A model generated the notes under the pieces. That model had not been told where the DNA came from. It worked only from the letters and a program-made list of their open reading frames with translations, and did no database searches. Source: JAAURB01 sp049649525 (GTDB lineage: Bacteria > Cyanobacteriota > Cyanobacteriia > Cyanobacteriales > Microcoleaceae). Taken from it: a DNA stretch of 64,000 nt. Of this stretch, positions 27,443-37,253 are shown piece after piece. Every line of letters begins with the position of its first letter. The first letter of the stretch is position 1. The position numbers and the translations under genes were made by a program. Where the stretch lies: contig JBARZE010000026.1 of NCBI GenBank assembly GCA_049649525.1, positions 10,712 through 74,711 of the forward strand, given 5' to 3'.

Positions 27443-29158
27443 TTGAATAAATTTGTTTATTTTAAAATCAAAAATAGTTTTTGTACAAACTATAGATTAT
27501 GGCTGAGTTTAAGTTTATTGGTTGCTATTTTCTACGGTATAGAATCAATTTCTTATGCTTTAAATCATCCTGAGATTATTCAAGACGATGCCAGACATCA
27601 TATTATCTGGATGCGACGGTTTATTGATCCAGAGTTATTTCCTAATGATTTAATTGCAGACTATTTTCGATCTGTTGCCCCCTGGGGTTTCACAACATTA
27701 TATTGGATACTGGCAAAAGTCGGTATCGATCCAGTTTTTGCAGGTAAAATTATTCCCGCAATTTTAGCTATTGTTATTACATATTATGGATTTAAACTCA
27801 GTCTAAAATTCTTACCTTTACCCATTCATGGATTTATTACAACTTTATTACTGAATCAAACCTTATGGATGGAAGATGATATCATTTCCGCAACGCCTCG
27901 GGCATTTATTTATCCGCTATTTATTGCTTTTTTATATTACTTAATTGAAAAAAGACTATTTGCTATTTTATTAATTATTGCCTTGCAAGGACTATTTTAC
28001 CCACAATTTGTACTAATTTATCTCTGTTTATTAACAATTCGATTAGTTGATAAAACCTCCGACAAATTTCGCTGGCAAGCTTTACTATTTGGAATTATTG
28101 TTTCAGGAATAATCTTGATTCCCTACCGAATTAGTAGTAATGAATTTGGGCCGATAATTACAGTTGCTGAAGCGAAGTTACTGCCTACATTTAACCTGAT
28201 TGATCGAGAATGGGGTAGGAATATATTTTTTATCAATAATCCCTTAATTTATTGGTTACTGAGTCCCCGTAGCGGTTTACTATTCTTAGGACTTTTACCA
28301 CCCCTTGCTTTAACAGGAATACTATTACCTTTTCTACTCAAGAGAAAACAACAATTTCCTTTAATTAATCAAGTTTCCGAACATATTATTATTCTCAAAC
28401 AAATCATTTTAACTTCAGTTGGACTCTTCTGTTTATCCCATCTATTTCTATTTCAACTTCATTTTCCTAATCGATATATTTATCATAGCGTTAGAGTTAC
28501 CTTGGTTTTAGCTGCTGGGGTTACCTTAACAATTTTTTTGGATCAACAATACAGATATTGGAAACAAAAAATACAGATGGGAATGAGTCCCAAACAATGG
28601 ATTAAATTTGGAGTGGTTTTAAGCTTAGGATTAATCTTAATTATTCTGCCCTTTTTCCCGCCTATTGCCACTTCTCAACGACTGTATCGGACAGGAAACG
28701 CCTCAGAAATTTATCAATTTCTTCTCACTCAACCTAAAGATAGTTTAGTCGCTTCTATCTCAGAAGAAGCCGATTATATTCCCACATTTGCCCAACGTTC
28801 TACTTTAGTTTCTTTAGAATATAGTATGCCCTATCATAGCGCTTATTATACTCCGTTGCGTCAAAAAACAATAGACTTAATTCAAGCCCAATATAGTACA
28901 AACTGGCAAACAATTCGACAATTTATTCAAAAATATAGTATTGATTTTTGGTTATTAGATCGTCAAGCTTTTGAAGTTGACTATATTCAAGATCAAAAAT
29001 TGATTCGAGATGTTGACCAAGAAAAAGCCGTTCAAACTCAATTAAAACAAGGAATTCCTGTCTTATCTCAAGCGATAGAATCCTGTTCTATTTTACAAAC
29101 AGAAGACCATATTTTGTTATCTGCACATTGCATAAAAAAGAGGGCAGCACAGCGATAA
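27443..29158 (+). CDS. polytopic membrane protein, glycosyltransferase-like topology
   Basis: The product is 571 residues with about ten to twelve membrane helices and a soluble C-terminal domain of about 110 residues (after PFFPPIATSQRLYR). A loop after the first helix carries DDARHHIIWMRRFIDPELF, which contains an acidic pair as in GT-C type glycosyltransferases. The start is a TTG; no in-frame ATG occurs until about residue 57, within that loop. A role in exopolysaccharide or lipid glycosylation is possible but unproven. Confidence 0.62.
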   Translation: MNKFVYFKIKNSFCTNYRLWLSLSLLVAIFYGIESISYALNHPEIIQDDARHHIIWMRRFIDPELFPNDLIADYFRSVAPWGFTTLYWILAKVGIDPVFAGKIIPAILAIVITYYGFKLSLKFLPLPIHGFITTLLLNQTLWMEDDIISATPRAFIYPLFIAFLYYLIEKRLFAILLIIALQGLFYPQFVLIYLCLLTIRLVDKTSDKFRWQALLFGIIVSGIILIPYRISSNEFGPIITVAEAKLLPTFNLIDREWGRNIFFINNPLIYWLLSPRSGLLFLGLLPPLALTGILLPFLLKRKQQFPLINQVSEHIIILKQIILTSVGLFCLSHLFLFQLHFPNRYIYHSVRVTLVLAAGVTLTIFLDQQYRYWKQKIQMGMSPKQWIKFGVVLSLGLILIILPFFPPIATSQRLYRTGNASEIYQFLLTQPKDSLVASISEEADYIPTFAQRSTLVSLEYSMPYHSAYYTPLRQKTIDLIQAQYSTNWQTIRQFIQKYSIDFWLLDRQAFEVDYIQDQKLIRDVDQEKAVQTQLKQGIPVLSQAIESCSILQTEDHILLSAHCIKKRAAQR

Positions 29159-29174
29159 AAATTTTGTACAATAC

Positions 29175-29197
29175 GTGGGGGCGTAACGCTTGCGCCT
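29175..29197. repeat. dispersed hairpin repeat, diverged copy 3
   Basis: GTGGGGGCGTAACGCTTGCGCC resembles the 16700 and 19500 repeats, with a GGGCG/TGCGCC stem, and lies 17 bases after a plus-strand gene, as the others do. Confidence 0.6.
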
Positions 29198-29268
29198 AAC
29201 AATTCAAATCCAGTTAATTGATAATCATAGAAAAACCTGTGAGATGTATAAAACAGACCTCTCCCCAA

Positions 29269-29291
29269 CCCCTCTCCTGATAGGAGAGGGG
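29269..29291. terminator. hairpin between convergent genes
   Basis: CCCCTCTCCT and AGGAGAGGGG pair perfectly over ten bases around a GAT loop. It stands between the end of the membrane-protein gene and the end of the RTX gene. The sequence belongs to a common cyanobacterial extragenic repeat type. A bidirectional terminator role is inferred; no long T tract follows. Confidence 0.55.
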
Positions 29292-29338
29292 CTAGTAATT
29301 CCTATTTTTCGTTTATTTGTTTAGGTGTTGTTCTAATT

Positions 29339-29357
29339 CCCCTCCTTTTAGGAGGGG
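29339..29357. terminator. second hairpin between convergent genes
   Basis: CCCCTCCT, loop TTT, AGGAGGGG gives an eight-base-pair stem 27 bases from the RTX stop codon. Together with its flank it is a diverged, inverted copy of the hairpin unit at 29258-29292, so the pair forms a large inverted arrangement. Confidence 0.55.
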
Positions 29358-29383
29358 TTAGGGGAGGTTTCAAGCGCCTCACA

Positions 29384-32300
29384 CTATACAACAACAGAAT
29401 CATCCGTTATTTGTAAATCTTCTGGGATAACCCCTTTCAAAACCGCTAATAAATCATCAGTATCTGGTAGATAGATTTTAGTATCAGCCAATTGCTGGAC
29501 CAAATCAAAATTATCAAAGCTTAAGCTACCCTCAAACTGTAACAAATCCTGCCCAACTTGAAAGTCTAAAATAAGCTGATAACCCTCACCTGTAACTAAG
29601 ACAAACTCATCTTGTCCTGCGCCTCCGGTTAAGGTATTTACCCCAACACCACCAGAGAGTAAGTCGTTGCCATCTCCACCGATGAGGCGATCGCCATCTT
29701 CTCCCCCAGTCAGGGTATCATTTCCTAAACCTCCATCAAGGGTATCTTGTCCGGCATCTCCGGTTAAACTGTCCTCTCCGGCTTGACCATACAATTGATC
29801 GTTGTTGTCACCTCCGCTGAGAGTATCTTGACCATCTCCGCCATCGAGTAAGTCGTTATCGCTACCACCAGATAACAGGTCATTGCCGTCATCTCCCAGT
29901 AAGATATCTTTGCCGTCTCCCCCGTCGAGAAAATCATTATCCTCGCCACCATCAAGATAGTCATGTCCCATCTCTCCGCTGAGGGTATCATTACCCGACT
30001 CACCCCAGAGAGAATCTTTACCCTCCCCTCCGGTAAGATAGTCTAAACCCTGGCGACCATAAAGTTTATCGTTTCCGGCATCCCCACTGAGGAAGTCATC
30101 ATCTTCGCCACCATCTAAGAGATCGTGACCATTTCCGCCGTTGAGGTTATCAATACCCGCTTGGCCCCAAACTTCATCTTGACCATCTCCCCCTTGTAAC
30201 AAGTCATTGCCATTGCCACCGTCGAGGATGTCATGTCCTAAACCACCCCAGAGGCTATCAGGATTGTCATTACCCCAGATGAAATCATTCCCTTTACCCC
30301 CATACAAGCTATCCTCTCCTTGGCGGCCATAAAGGTCATCATTGCCGTCTCCGCCTTCGAGATAATCGTCATCAGCCTCACCGTCGAGAAAGTCATTGTG
30401 GTTTCCGCCAAACAGACTATCTTTTCCGATACCGCCATAGAGGATATCTTTACCTCCCTCCCCATATAAGGCATCTATTCCGGCTTCCCCTTTGAGGGTA
30501 TCATCACCGCTACCTCCGGAGAGATAATCATCCCCATCACGACCAAACAGTTGATCTTTGCCTTCACGACCCGAGAGAAAATCATCTCCCAGACCGCCAT
30601 CTAGGTAGTCATCTCCCCGACCGCCATCTAGGTCATCTGCGTCAGCTTGACCATACAGGGTATCATCTCCGGCTTCTCCCAATAGGGCATCTTCCCCTTT
30701 GCCACCGTCAAGGAAATCATCCCCAGCTTGGCCATCAAGGTCATCGTTACCCTCACGACCCATGAGGCTATCATCTCCTTTGCCGCCAACGAGGTTGTCA
30801 TCCCCTAAACCGCCGTCAAGAGAGTCATCACCATCGCGTCCGTCAAGGTAGTCATTCCCCCCAAGTCCGCTTAATTTGTTATCCTGGTTATCTCCAATTA
30901 AGCGATCATCAAATTCTGACCCTTCTAAGTTTTCAATTTCCTCATAGCGATCGCCTTGGGAGTCTCCACTAGGGCCGCTACCGCCTGTAGTTAGGTCTGC
31001 GATCACACCGCTGTCGGAGTTGTAGAAAGAGGCTGTATCATCCCCGTCTCCTCCATTGATGAAGTCAGCCCCCTGACCGCCGACAATAAAATCATCACCG
31101 CGATCGCCATAAATAGTATCGTTATCTTTGTCTCCATATAAGCGATCGTCAGCTTCACCCCCGCTGAGGGTATCCTCTCCATCGTTACCAAAGACTATAT
31201 CTTCTCCATCATCTCCCCACAACAGATCCGCGCCATTGCCACCATAAAGACTATCTTTTCCTGCATCTCCATTAATATTGTCGTTGCCGTTATCGCCGTA
31301 AAGTTCGTCTCTACCCAGGCCGCCAGAGAGAGTGTCATCACCGTTGTTACCTTCGATGAAATCGTCTCCTTGGTTACCATCAATTAGATCTTTACCGCCA
31401 TCTCCTTTAAGAATGTCATTGTCTTGGTTACCTTGAAGAGTGTCATTACCTAAGCCACCGGAGATATTATCTTCTCCAAGTCCACCCTCTATACTGTCCC
31501 GACCATCATTACCTTCGATGATATCGTCTCCGCCATCGCCTGTAATTTGGTCATCTCCGCCATCGCCTGTAATATTGTCATCGCCATCGTTACCCGCGAT
31601 CGCATCATTACCTAACCCACCGGAGATATTATCTTCTCCTTCATCGCCTGTAATATTGTCATTGCCATCGTTACCTGCGATCGCATCATTACCTAAGCCA
31701 CCGGAAATACTATCATCTCCACTATTCCCTTCAAGTTGATCGATACCTTCCTCACCAAAAATCAGATCTTGATCGTCTCCTCCACTAATATAGTCATTTC
31801 CTACACGACCGTACAGAGAATCATCACCATATTCTCCATAAATACTATCGTGACCAAAGCCACTATCACCAAATATCAGGTCATTTCCGTAGAAGCCCCA
31901 AATTTCATCGTCTCCATCTCCACCAGTAATATTGTCATCTCCATTTCCTCCAAAGATCAGGTCTTTACCACCTTCTCCTCTGAGATAGTCGTCCCCATCA
32001 TGTCCCTCTATTTCATCCCAACCATTTCCGCCGTATATAGAATCATTGCCACCATCGCCGTGAATTTTATCAGATTCATCTTCTCCGTAAAGAATATCGG
32101 ATTGATCTCCACCGCTAATAAAATCTAAACCTCCTCCTCCATGTATTTCGTCTTGACCTTGATGACCGTGAATAATATCATTTCCCTCTCCACCATCTAT
32201 GTAATCATCACCGCCGTTTCCTTGTAGTTCGTCCCAACCATTTCCACCACTTATATAATCATTACCACCGTCGCCGTGAATTTTATCAGATTCATCTTCT

Positions 32301-33808
32301 CCATAAAGAATATCGGATTGATCTCCACCGCTAATAAAATCTAAACCTCCTCCTCCATGTATTTCGTCTTGACCTTGATGGCCATGAATAATATCCCCTC
32401 CCCCTTGACCATGAAGGAAATCATCACCACCATTACCGTTAATCTGATCGATTCCATCACCACCATAAAATATATCGCGTTTGTGATCGAAGCCGTTCAT
32501 CACATCCCCATAAAGTGAAGCTTGGATTATTTCTACATCTAAAACAGTGTCCGTAGTTCCCCAACCATCATTAATCTCGTAAATATCAACTCCTGCAATT
32601 TGACTGGGATTGACTACAATTCCTTGCAGAGTAAGAGAACTAGAATAATCAGCGGTATCAATTGCCTCTCCACCATCAAGTAAATCGTAACCAAAACCAC
32701 CTATCAGTTGATCGTTTCCCCCGTTGCCTCGCAATACATCATTCCTGTCTTCTCCTAATAACCCATCATCAATCTGACTTCCTTCTATCCAGTCATCATC
32801 TTTAGTACCAGATACAGAAGATGAACCAGGAGCTTGAATGGGTTCGTTAGGAAAATAAAATCCTTGTGGCTGTAACTCATATATAAAGCTTTTGACAGAA
32901 GACTGTGTTTCTGGATATCCTAAATATGTACTGGGCGACGGATTAGCACCACCAAGAGCGTGACCGTCTGTCTCACTGAAAGCCTTGTCAAATTGGCTAA
33001 ACAAATTTATTAACGCCGATCCAAACTCAATCGAATTTGGTATTAGGAAGTTATCAAATTGAAAGTTAACTAGCGGGTCGTCGGTTTTTTTAATATTGGC
33101 AACCTCGTATTCATCAACATCAGAATAACTAGTCTGAGAACCCATTGCTATAGTTCGGACTCGTGCTGGGTCGAACTCACCTGATTTCAACCCATCTTCT
33201 ATAAAAAAGTTGCCCTGAGAGTGAGATATAAAAACCACAGAATTTTTTTCATTTTTTAGTAAATCTTGTACTTGAGGAACCCAGATATTATTTTCAACAT
33301 TACTGGCATCTTCCCAGTCAAAAACATACTGAAAAAAAGCTTCTGCTAAATCGCCAAGTAGTCCTATGCTGGCTATTTTATCTATTACTTCAGAACTACC
33401 TAGATATTCGATAGCTGCTTTTGCTCCCAATTCCAGAGAAGGAAAATCTGTGAGCAAGCTCTCATTTTCTAAAAGACTTCTTGCGTAGCTAACAAATTCA
33501 TTAAGTCCATCCTCTAAATGCTGTATGGCGGACTCATTATGATGCCAAATGTACTCAATAGAACTCGATGAGTCTGATTGATATGGAGATGAAAAAGGTG
33601 ATATTCCATCAGAAAAATTTTGACCATTAAGTGAAGAATCATTTAATTCTGAGAAAAAATTAAACGCATCTCCAACATTTTGAGTGTGATCGTCAAAAGT
33701 TTGGTTGGTTCCCCTTAAACCATTTATCCAAAATATATAAGTCTTACCATTGCTCTCTCGAAGTTGATTATAAACATATCCGAATTCTGAATCAGCTTTA
33801 TATAGCAT
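29384..33808 (-). CDS. giant RTX (haemolysin-type calcium-binding) protein with lipase-like N-terminal domain
   Basis: The product is 1474 residues. Residues 1-320 resemble an alpha/beta-hydrolase: VVFISHSQGNFFIEDGL carries a GxSxG-like nucleophile (Ser near 197, with Ser replacing the first Gly). Residues about 340-1400 are an almost unbroken array of GGxGxDxLx nonapeptides forming calcium-bound parallel beta-rolls, and the end (LILDFQVGQDLLQFEG) is the typical C-terminal secretion region. Such proteins leave the cell by type I secretion without a signal peptide; no secretion genes lie nearby. A strong AGGAGGT site precedes the ATG. A lipase, toxin or S-layer role is possible. Acidic pI is evident. 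Confidence 0.88.
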   Translation of the reverse strand: MLYKADSEFGYVYNQLRESNGKTYIFWINGLRGTNQTFDDHTQNVGDAFNFFSELNDSSLNGQNFSDGISPFSSPYQSDSSSSIEYIWHHNESAIQHLEDGLNEFVSYARSLLENESLLTDFPSLELGAKAAIEYLGSSEVIDKIASIGLLGDLAEAFFQYVFDWEDASNVENNIWVPQVQDLLKNEKNSVVFISHSQGNFFIEDGLKSGEFDPARVRTIAMGSQTSYSDVDEYEVANIKKTDDPLVNFQFDNFLIPNSIEFGSALINLFSQFDKAFSETDGHALGGANPSPSTYLGYPETQSSVKSFIYELQPQGFYFPNEPIQAPGSSSVSGTKDDDWIEGSQIDDGLLGEDRNDVLRGNGGNDQLIGGFGYDLLDGGEAIDTADYSSSLTLQGIVVNPSQIAGVDIYEINDGWGTTDTVLDVEIIQASLYGDVMNGFDHKRDIFYGGDGIDQINGNGGDDFLHGQGGGDIIHGHQGQDEIHGGGGLDFISGGDQSDILYGEDESDKIHGDGGNDYISGGNGWDELQGNGGDDYIDGGEGNDIIHGHQGQDEIHGGGGLDFISGGDQSDILYGEDESDKIHGDGGNDSIYGGNGWDEIEGHDGDDYLRGEGGKDLIFGGNGDDNITGGDGDDEIWGFYGNDLIFGDSGFGHDSIYGEYGDDSLYGRVGNDYISGGDDQDLIFGEEGIDQLEGNSGDDSISGGLGNDAIAGNDGNDNITGDEGEDNISGGLGNDAIAGNDGDDNITGDGGDDQITGDGGDDIIEGNDGRDSIEGGLGEDNISGGLGNDTLQGNQDNDILKGDGGKDLIDGNQGDDFIEGNNGDDTLSGGLGRDELYGDNGNDNINGDAGKDSLYGGNGADLLWGDDGEDIVFGNDGEDTLSGGEADDRLYGDKDNDTIYGDRGDDFIVGGQGADFINGGDGDDTASFYNSDSGVIADLTTGGSGPSGDSQGDRYEEIENLEGSEFDDRLIGDNQDNKLSGLGGNDYLDGRDGDDSLDGGLGDDNLVGGKGDDSLMGREGNDDLDGQAGDDFLDGGKGEDALLGEAGDDTLYGQADADDLDGGRGDDYLDGGLGDDFLSGREGKDQLFGRDGDDYLSGGSGDDTLKGEAGIDALYGEGGKDILYGGIGKDSLFGGNHNDFLDGEADDDYLEGGDGNDDLYGRQGEDSLYGGKGNDFIWGNDNPDSLWGGLGHDILDGGNGNDLLQGGDGQDEVWGQAGIDNLNGGNGHDLLDGGEDDDFLSGDAGNDKLYGRQGLDYLTGGEGKDSLWGESGNDTLSGEMGHDYLDGGEDNDFLDGGDGKDILLGDDGNDLLSGGSDNDLLDGGDGQDTLSGGDNNDQLYGQAGEDSLTGDAGQDTLDGGLGNDTLTGGEDGDRLIGGDGNDLLSGGVGVNTLTGGAGQDEFVLVTGEGYQLILDFQVGQDLLQFEGSLSFDNFDLVQQLADTKIYLPDTDDLLAVLKGVIPEDLQITDDSVVV
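32042..32395 (-). repeat. 216-bp internal duplication in the RTX gene
   Basis: A block of about 137 bases at 32042-32179 recurs nearly unchanged at 32258-32395, giving the same peptide (GGGGLDFISGGDQSDILYG and flanks) twice. The high identity at silent sites points to a recent tandem duplication inside the repeat array. Confidence 0.8.
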
Positions 33809-33897
33809 AACTTAGACCTCCTATCATGTTTAGCAGTCATTAAATGAAACTTACAAGTGACTTGATTATCTTTTAAAGCATCTCAAGTAAGTGATGC

Positions 33898-34131
33898 TTA
33901 TAAATCTTCTTTAATTACTAGTACTTTAAACCGAGATAATGCTTCAAAATTCCCTGTAACCCACTGTTGCTGTAACGTTTCTAACTTATCGGTATCAAAG
34001 TTGTTGCCAAAAACCTGCTGACTCTTGAATATAAAATCTTCGCTATTAGCAAATTCTTGCAACCATCCGTAAGCATCCTCAAACCCAGTTATTACTAAAT
34101 TATTTGCAATTGCAGGATTCGGTAAAGACAT
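33898..34131 (-). CDS. small protein upstream of the RTX gene, unknown
   Basis: The product is 77 residues: MSLPNPAIANNLVITGFED, then helices around AYGWLQEFANSEDFIF and FDTDKLETLQQQWVTG, ending FKVLVIKEDL. It lies 89 bases upstream of the RTX gene on the same strand, so it may be co-expressed. It has no signal peptide or membrane helix. An AGGGG site sits about ten bases before the ATG. The family is not recognised; a chaperone or modulator of the RTX protein is only a guess from position. Confidence 0.5.
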   Translation of the reverse strand: MSLPNPAIANNLVITGFEDAYGWLQEFANSEDFIFKSQQVFGNNFDTDKLETLQQQWVTGNFEALSRFKVLVIKEDL

Positions 34132-34266
34132 AATTTATGACCCCTGAATAAATTATAAATTCGCATTTAACCTTCTCTAAACCCTAATTGTTATTAGAGT
34201 TTATCTGGTCGTTGATATCGCTGATGAAGTCACATTTAAACAGTATATAAATACACAAGTCAAGTG

Positions 34267-34333
34267 TTTTTTTGTGAATATTTTTGTGTACTTTAGAGGG
34301 TTTTGTGTAGGATTTTGTGTATAATTCTGTGTA
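34267..34333. promoter_or_regulatory. iterons TTTTGTGTA upstream of the HTH-STAND gene
   Basis: Copies of TTTTGTGTA or a close variant occur at about 34267 (TTTTGTGAA), 34282, 34301, 34313 and 34325 (TTCTGTGTA), with spacings of 12-19 bases, ending 24 bases before the ATG at 34357. They have the look of operator iterons. The downstream protein has an N-terminal helix-turn-helix, so autoregulation is plausible. Confidence 0.6.
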
Positions 34334-34356
34334 GAGTCGATTGAGTAGAGAGAGGA

Positions 34357-35794
34357 ATGACTCCAAAGCAATTTGAAATTAAGTTCAATAACTTATCATC
34401 TAGAAAAAAGGAGATATTAGAAAAACTATTAGCAGGAGAGAGTGATAAGACAATCGCTAAATCACTCAATATAGTTGAAAATACTGTTAGACAAAATATT
34501 GCTAGTATTTGCAATACTTTTTTAGGGAAAGCAGTTATTTCGGGTAAATGTAGGCGCGATGAATTAGTTGATATCTTCCAAAGACATAAGCCTGAATGGG
34601 TGAATTTGGATGATGATATTGAGGATCAAGTAGAGATTGATTTAGATCAAAGTTTTGATATTTCAGATAATAGTACTTCGGTTTTAATTAGTGATAATTC
34701 TGTTAATTCGGAAGGAAATCAAGAAAATAATAATGTTGAAGAGAATAGAGAAAGTAATCAAATTGAAAAAACTTTAAGGGAGAAAACCAATTGGCAGCAA
34801 AAAAGACTATTTGGTATTGATAAAATACTTGATAAATTGGGGGATAATCTCCGAAGTCCTGATGATTATTGGTTGATGAGTTTGACGGGTGCAGGCGGAA
34901 TTGGTAAAACGTCTTTAACTGAAAAATTAATTAGTGAATATGGGGAAGATTGCGGTTTTGTTAAGTTGGCTTGGACTACAGCAAAAAAAAACTTATTTAG
35001 CGGCGGATATGTCGGTGCAAATCGAAAATAATAGAAGAGATATTAATGCAGATAGTATTATCTATGATATTGCTTCACAGCTTGAGATTAATTTACCACC
35101 TGCTAACAAAGATCACTTCAAGGCACTGCAAAAAAAGTTACAAGCAGATCCTTATTTAATTGTGATTGATAATTTAGAAACGGTATCAGAATATGAGCGT
35201 CTTTTGGATAGATTTAATCCTTTTCAACCCGAATGCAATATTAGACCCAGCAAGATAATTTTGACTTCTCGTAAAGATGTAAAAGCGAATAATTGTGCAG
35301 CCAGAGAAATTAAATTGAAGGGTATAGATCCCTCAGCAACTTTAGAGATGATTCGATATCAAGGTCAAGAATTAGATGTGATTCAACAGGCTTTAGATGA
35401 AACATTATATCCAATATATGATAAAACACAGGGCAATCCTTTGATGATTTTATTGGTAATAAATTTATTGAAAAAATATGATGAGCCGTTAGAAAGAATA
35501 TTTCAAAGATTTGACAAAGAGCAAAATATTCAAGCTTTTTTATATGAAGAATCATTAGATTCACTCTCTGATAGTGCGATACGGGTTTTAAATTCGGTAG
35601 CTGAATATAGTCCTAATAGTTTAATTTCTCGCTTGAATATTCAAGAAACATCCGGTTTAAATGATGATGAATTTACACAAGCTATCGCAGAATGTAGCAA
35701 ATCTAATCTGTTAGAAAGTAGTCAGAGTATTCAATCAGAATCTAGATATTCAATGCATAGTTTACTTTATGAGTTTTTAACAACATATTATTAA
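34357..35794 (+). pseudogene. HTH-STAND (NB-ARC-like) ATPase, split by a frameshift in an A9 run
   Basis: Two overlapping open frames (34357-35031 and 34934-35794) join into one protein of about 478 residues. Residues 12-60 are a LuxR-like helix-turn-helix (DKTIAKSLNIVENTVRQNIA). An acidic linker follows, then a STAND ATPase with Walker A GAGGIGKT (178-185), Walker B LIVIDNLETV and the sensor-like ILTSRKD. The frames meet at an A9 run, 34983-34991: frame one reads TTAKKNLF, frame two KKTYLAADMS. Removing one A restores a continuous reading, so this is either a mutation, a sequencing error, or a site of transcriptional slippage. The TPR gene follows 7 bases later and probably supplies the sensor. 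Confidence 0.75.
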
Positions 35795-35801
35795 TAAGAA
35801 C

Positions 35802-37151
35802 ATGAGCAGAAAATCTTTAAAAGAAAGATTGCGTCAAAACAAGCCCGATCCAAATCGTCATTTTGCTGTTCTTCTGTCAAAATCAGAGATAGAAATAGAT
35901 TTAGATCATGTAATTACAGCCTTAAGAAAACACTATAATAAAACTCAATATTTACAGAAACGTTCTCAATTACTTAGTCAGTTTATTGATAAAGCTTTAC
36001 GGATTTTTACGACAACTGAAGCATGGCTTTATGAGATAGATCAACTCATTGAGGAATATCAAACTAATTCAATCAATTTACCCGCTATTTTGTATTACAA
36101 TAAGTTTAAATGTTTAGCCAATTTATCAGTTTCTCATCCAAAGGCAGAGTTTAATCTCAAAAAAGCGATAGCTTTAGAAACTAATTTACATAATAAAATT
36201 GACTATCAAATTTATCTAGCAATATATTATGAAAATACGAGTCAATTTAAAAAAATACCGAAAATTCTTAATCGCTGTGAAATACTATGTCGGCAAAATC
36301 ATAATTTAGAAAAGCAGTTAGGTAGAACTTTGCTTTATCTAGGACATTATTATTTCTATACATTTCAATTAGATAAAGCGGCTGATTATATGAATCAAGC
36401 AACAAATATTTTACTTGCTATATTAAAAACAAAAGAAAAAGAAAAAAAAGAAATTTTACAATTATTGAATAGCTGCTTTCATTATTTAGGTCGAGTTTAT
36501 TTAGCACAATATAATTTTGCTGAAGCCGCTCAATTCTATATCAAAGCTCAATATTTTCTAGAAAAAGCTCGTGATGAATATACATTAAGTAATGACTTGG
36601 GTGCTACTGCTTTTTATCATTTAAGATTAGGTCAGATTTTAGAAGCGAATCAATTAATTGAAAGCGCAGATTATCATTATCAGAAAAGTCAAAATATATT
36701 TATTGACTGCGGTAATCTTTCGGGTCAAATGCAAGTATCATTAGCAAGAGCAAATTTAATCGGGAGTTTTGTTGATAATTCTAATTATAATAAAAAAGAG
36801 CTTTTAGAAAAGCAAGCTCAACAAATCTGGGAAGCGGCTATTGATGCAAAAGCAATAGGATATAATCGTGGCTACTTAGAAGCTTTATTACGACTATTTT
36901 TGCTCAATATAAAAAAAGGCAGAATAAGGGATTTAATTAAAGTGGGTTTTGCTATTGTGACAACTTCTGAATTTTATAAATTTATTTTTAGCAATCCCAA
37001 TCTATTGATATCTAAATTACAATTAGCTCTAGGATTGTATGGTATGGGGCCTTATCATGAAGCAAGATTATACAAGTATAAAAAACACCAACCTCACACT
37101 ATTCTAGAAGCTTGTCCCTGCGATGAATGCAAAGATAGAAAATTGAAATAA
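35802..37151 (+). CDS. TPR-repeat protein, partner of the STAND ATPase
   Basis: The product is 449 residues, almost all helical. TPR-like units are visible, for example LLYLGHYYFYTFQLDKAADY, CFHYLGRVYLAQYNFAEAAQ and TAFYHLRLGQILEANQLIES. The C-terminus has a Cys cluster CPCDECKDRK, possibly a metal site. The start is 7 bases after the STAND frame, so the two are surely one operon; in many STAND proteins ATPase and TPR sensor are one chain, and here they are two. A signal-sensing or defence role is inferred from the STAND context. Confidence 0.75.
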   Translation: MSRKSLKERLRQNKPDPNRHFAVLLSKSEIEIDLDHVITALRKHYNKTQYLQKRSQLLSQFIDKALRIFTTTEAWLYEIDQLIEEYQTNSINLPAILYYNKFKCLANLSVSHPKAEFNLKKAIALETNLHNKIDYQIYLAIYYENTSQFKKIPKILNRCEILCRQNHNLEKQLGRTLLYLGHYYFYTFQLDKAADYMNQATNILLAILKTKEKEKKEILQLLNSCFHYLGRVYLAQYNFAEAAQFYIKAQYFLEKARDEYTLSNDLGATAFYHLRLGQILEANQLIESADYHYQKSQNIFIDCGNLSGQMQVSLARANLIGSFVDNSNYNKKELLEKQAQQIWEAAIDAKAIGYNRGYLEALLRLFLLNIKKGRIRDLIKVGFAIVTTSEFYKFIFSNPNLLISKLQLALGLYGMGPYHEARLYKYKKHQPHTILEACPCDECKDRKLK

Positions 37152-37253
37152 TAATTCTCAACTGACTAATTATCCAAACTGGCGAAATTTATGCAAAGAA
37201 TATGGCAGAATATTAGGAGTAATTAAAGTATCTATTTTTGTTCGCGATCGCCC

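Noticed and set aside
31440..32128. Long plus-strand open frames opposite the RTX gene
   Set aside because: They are antisense shadows of the GGxGxDxLx repeats; the peptide is repetitive Ser-Pro or Ile/Thr and the coding strand is clearly minus.
34983..34991. A programmed -1 ribosomal frameshift at the A run of the STAND gene
   Set aside because: The downstream frame is +1 relative to the upstream frame, so simple -1 slippage on A_AAA_AAC would not reach it; transcriptional slippage or mutation fits better.
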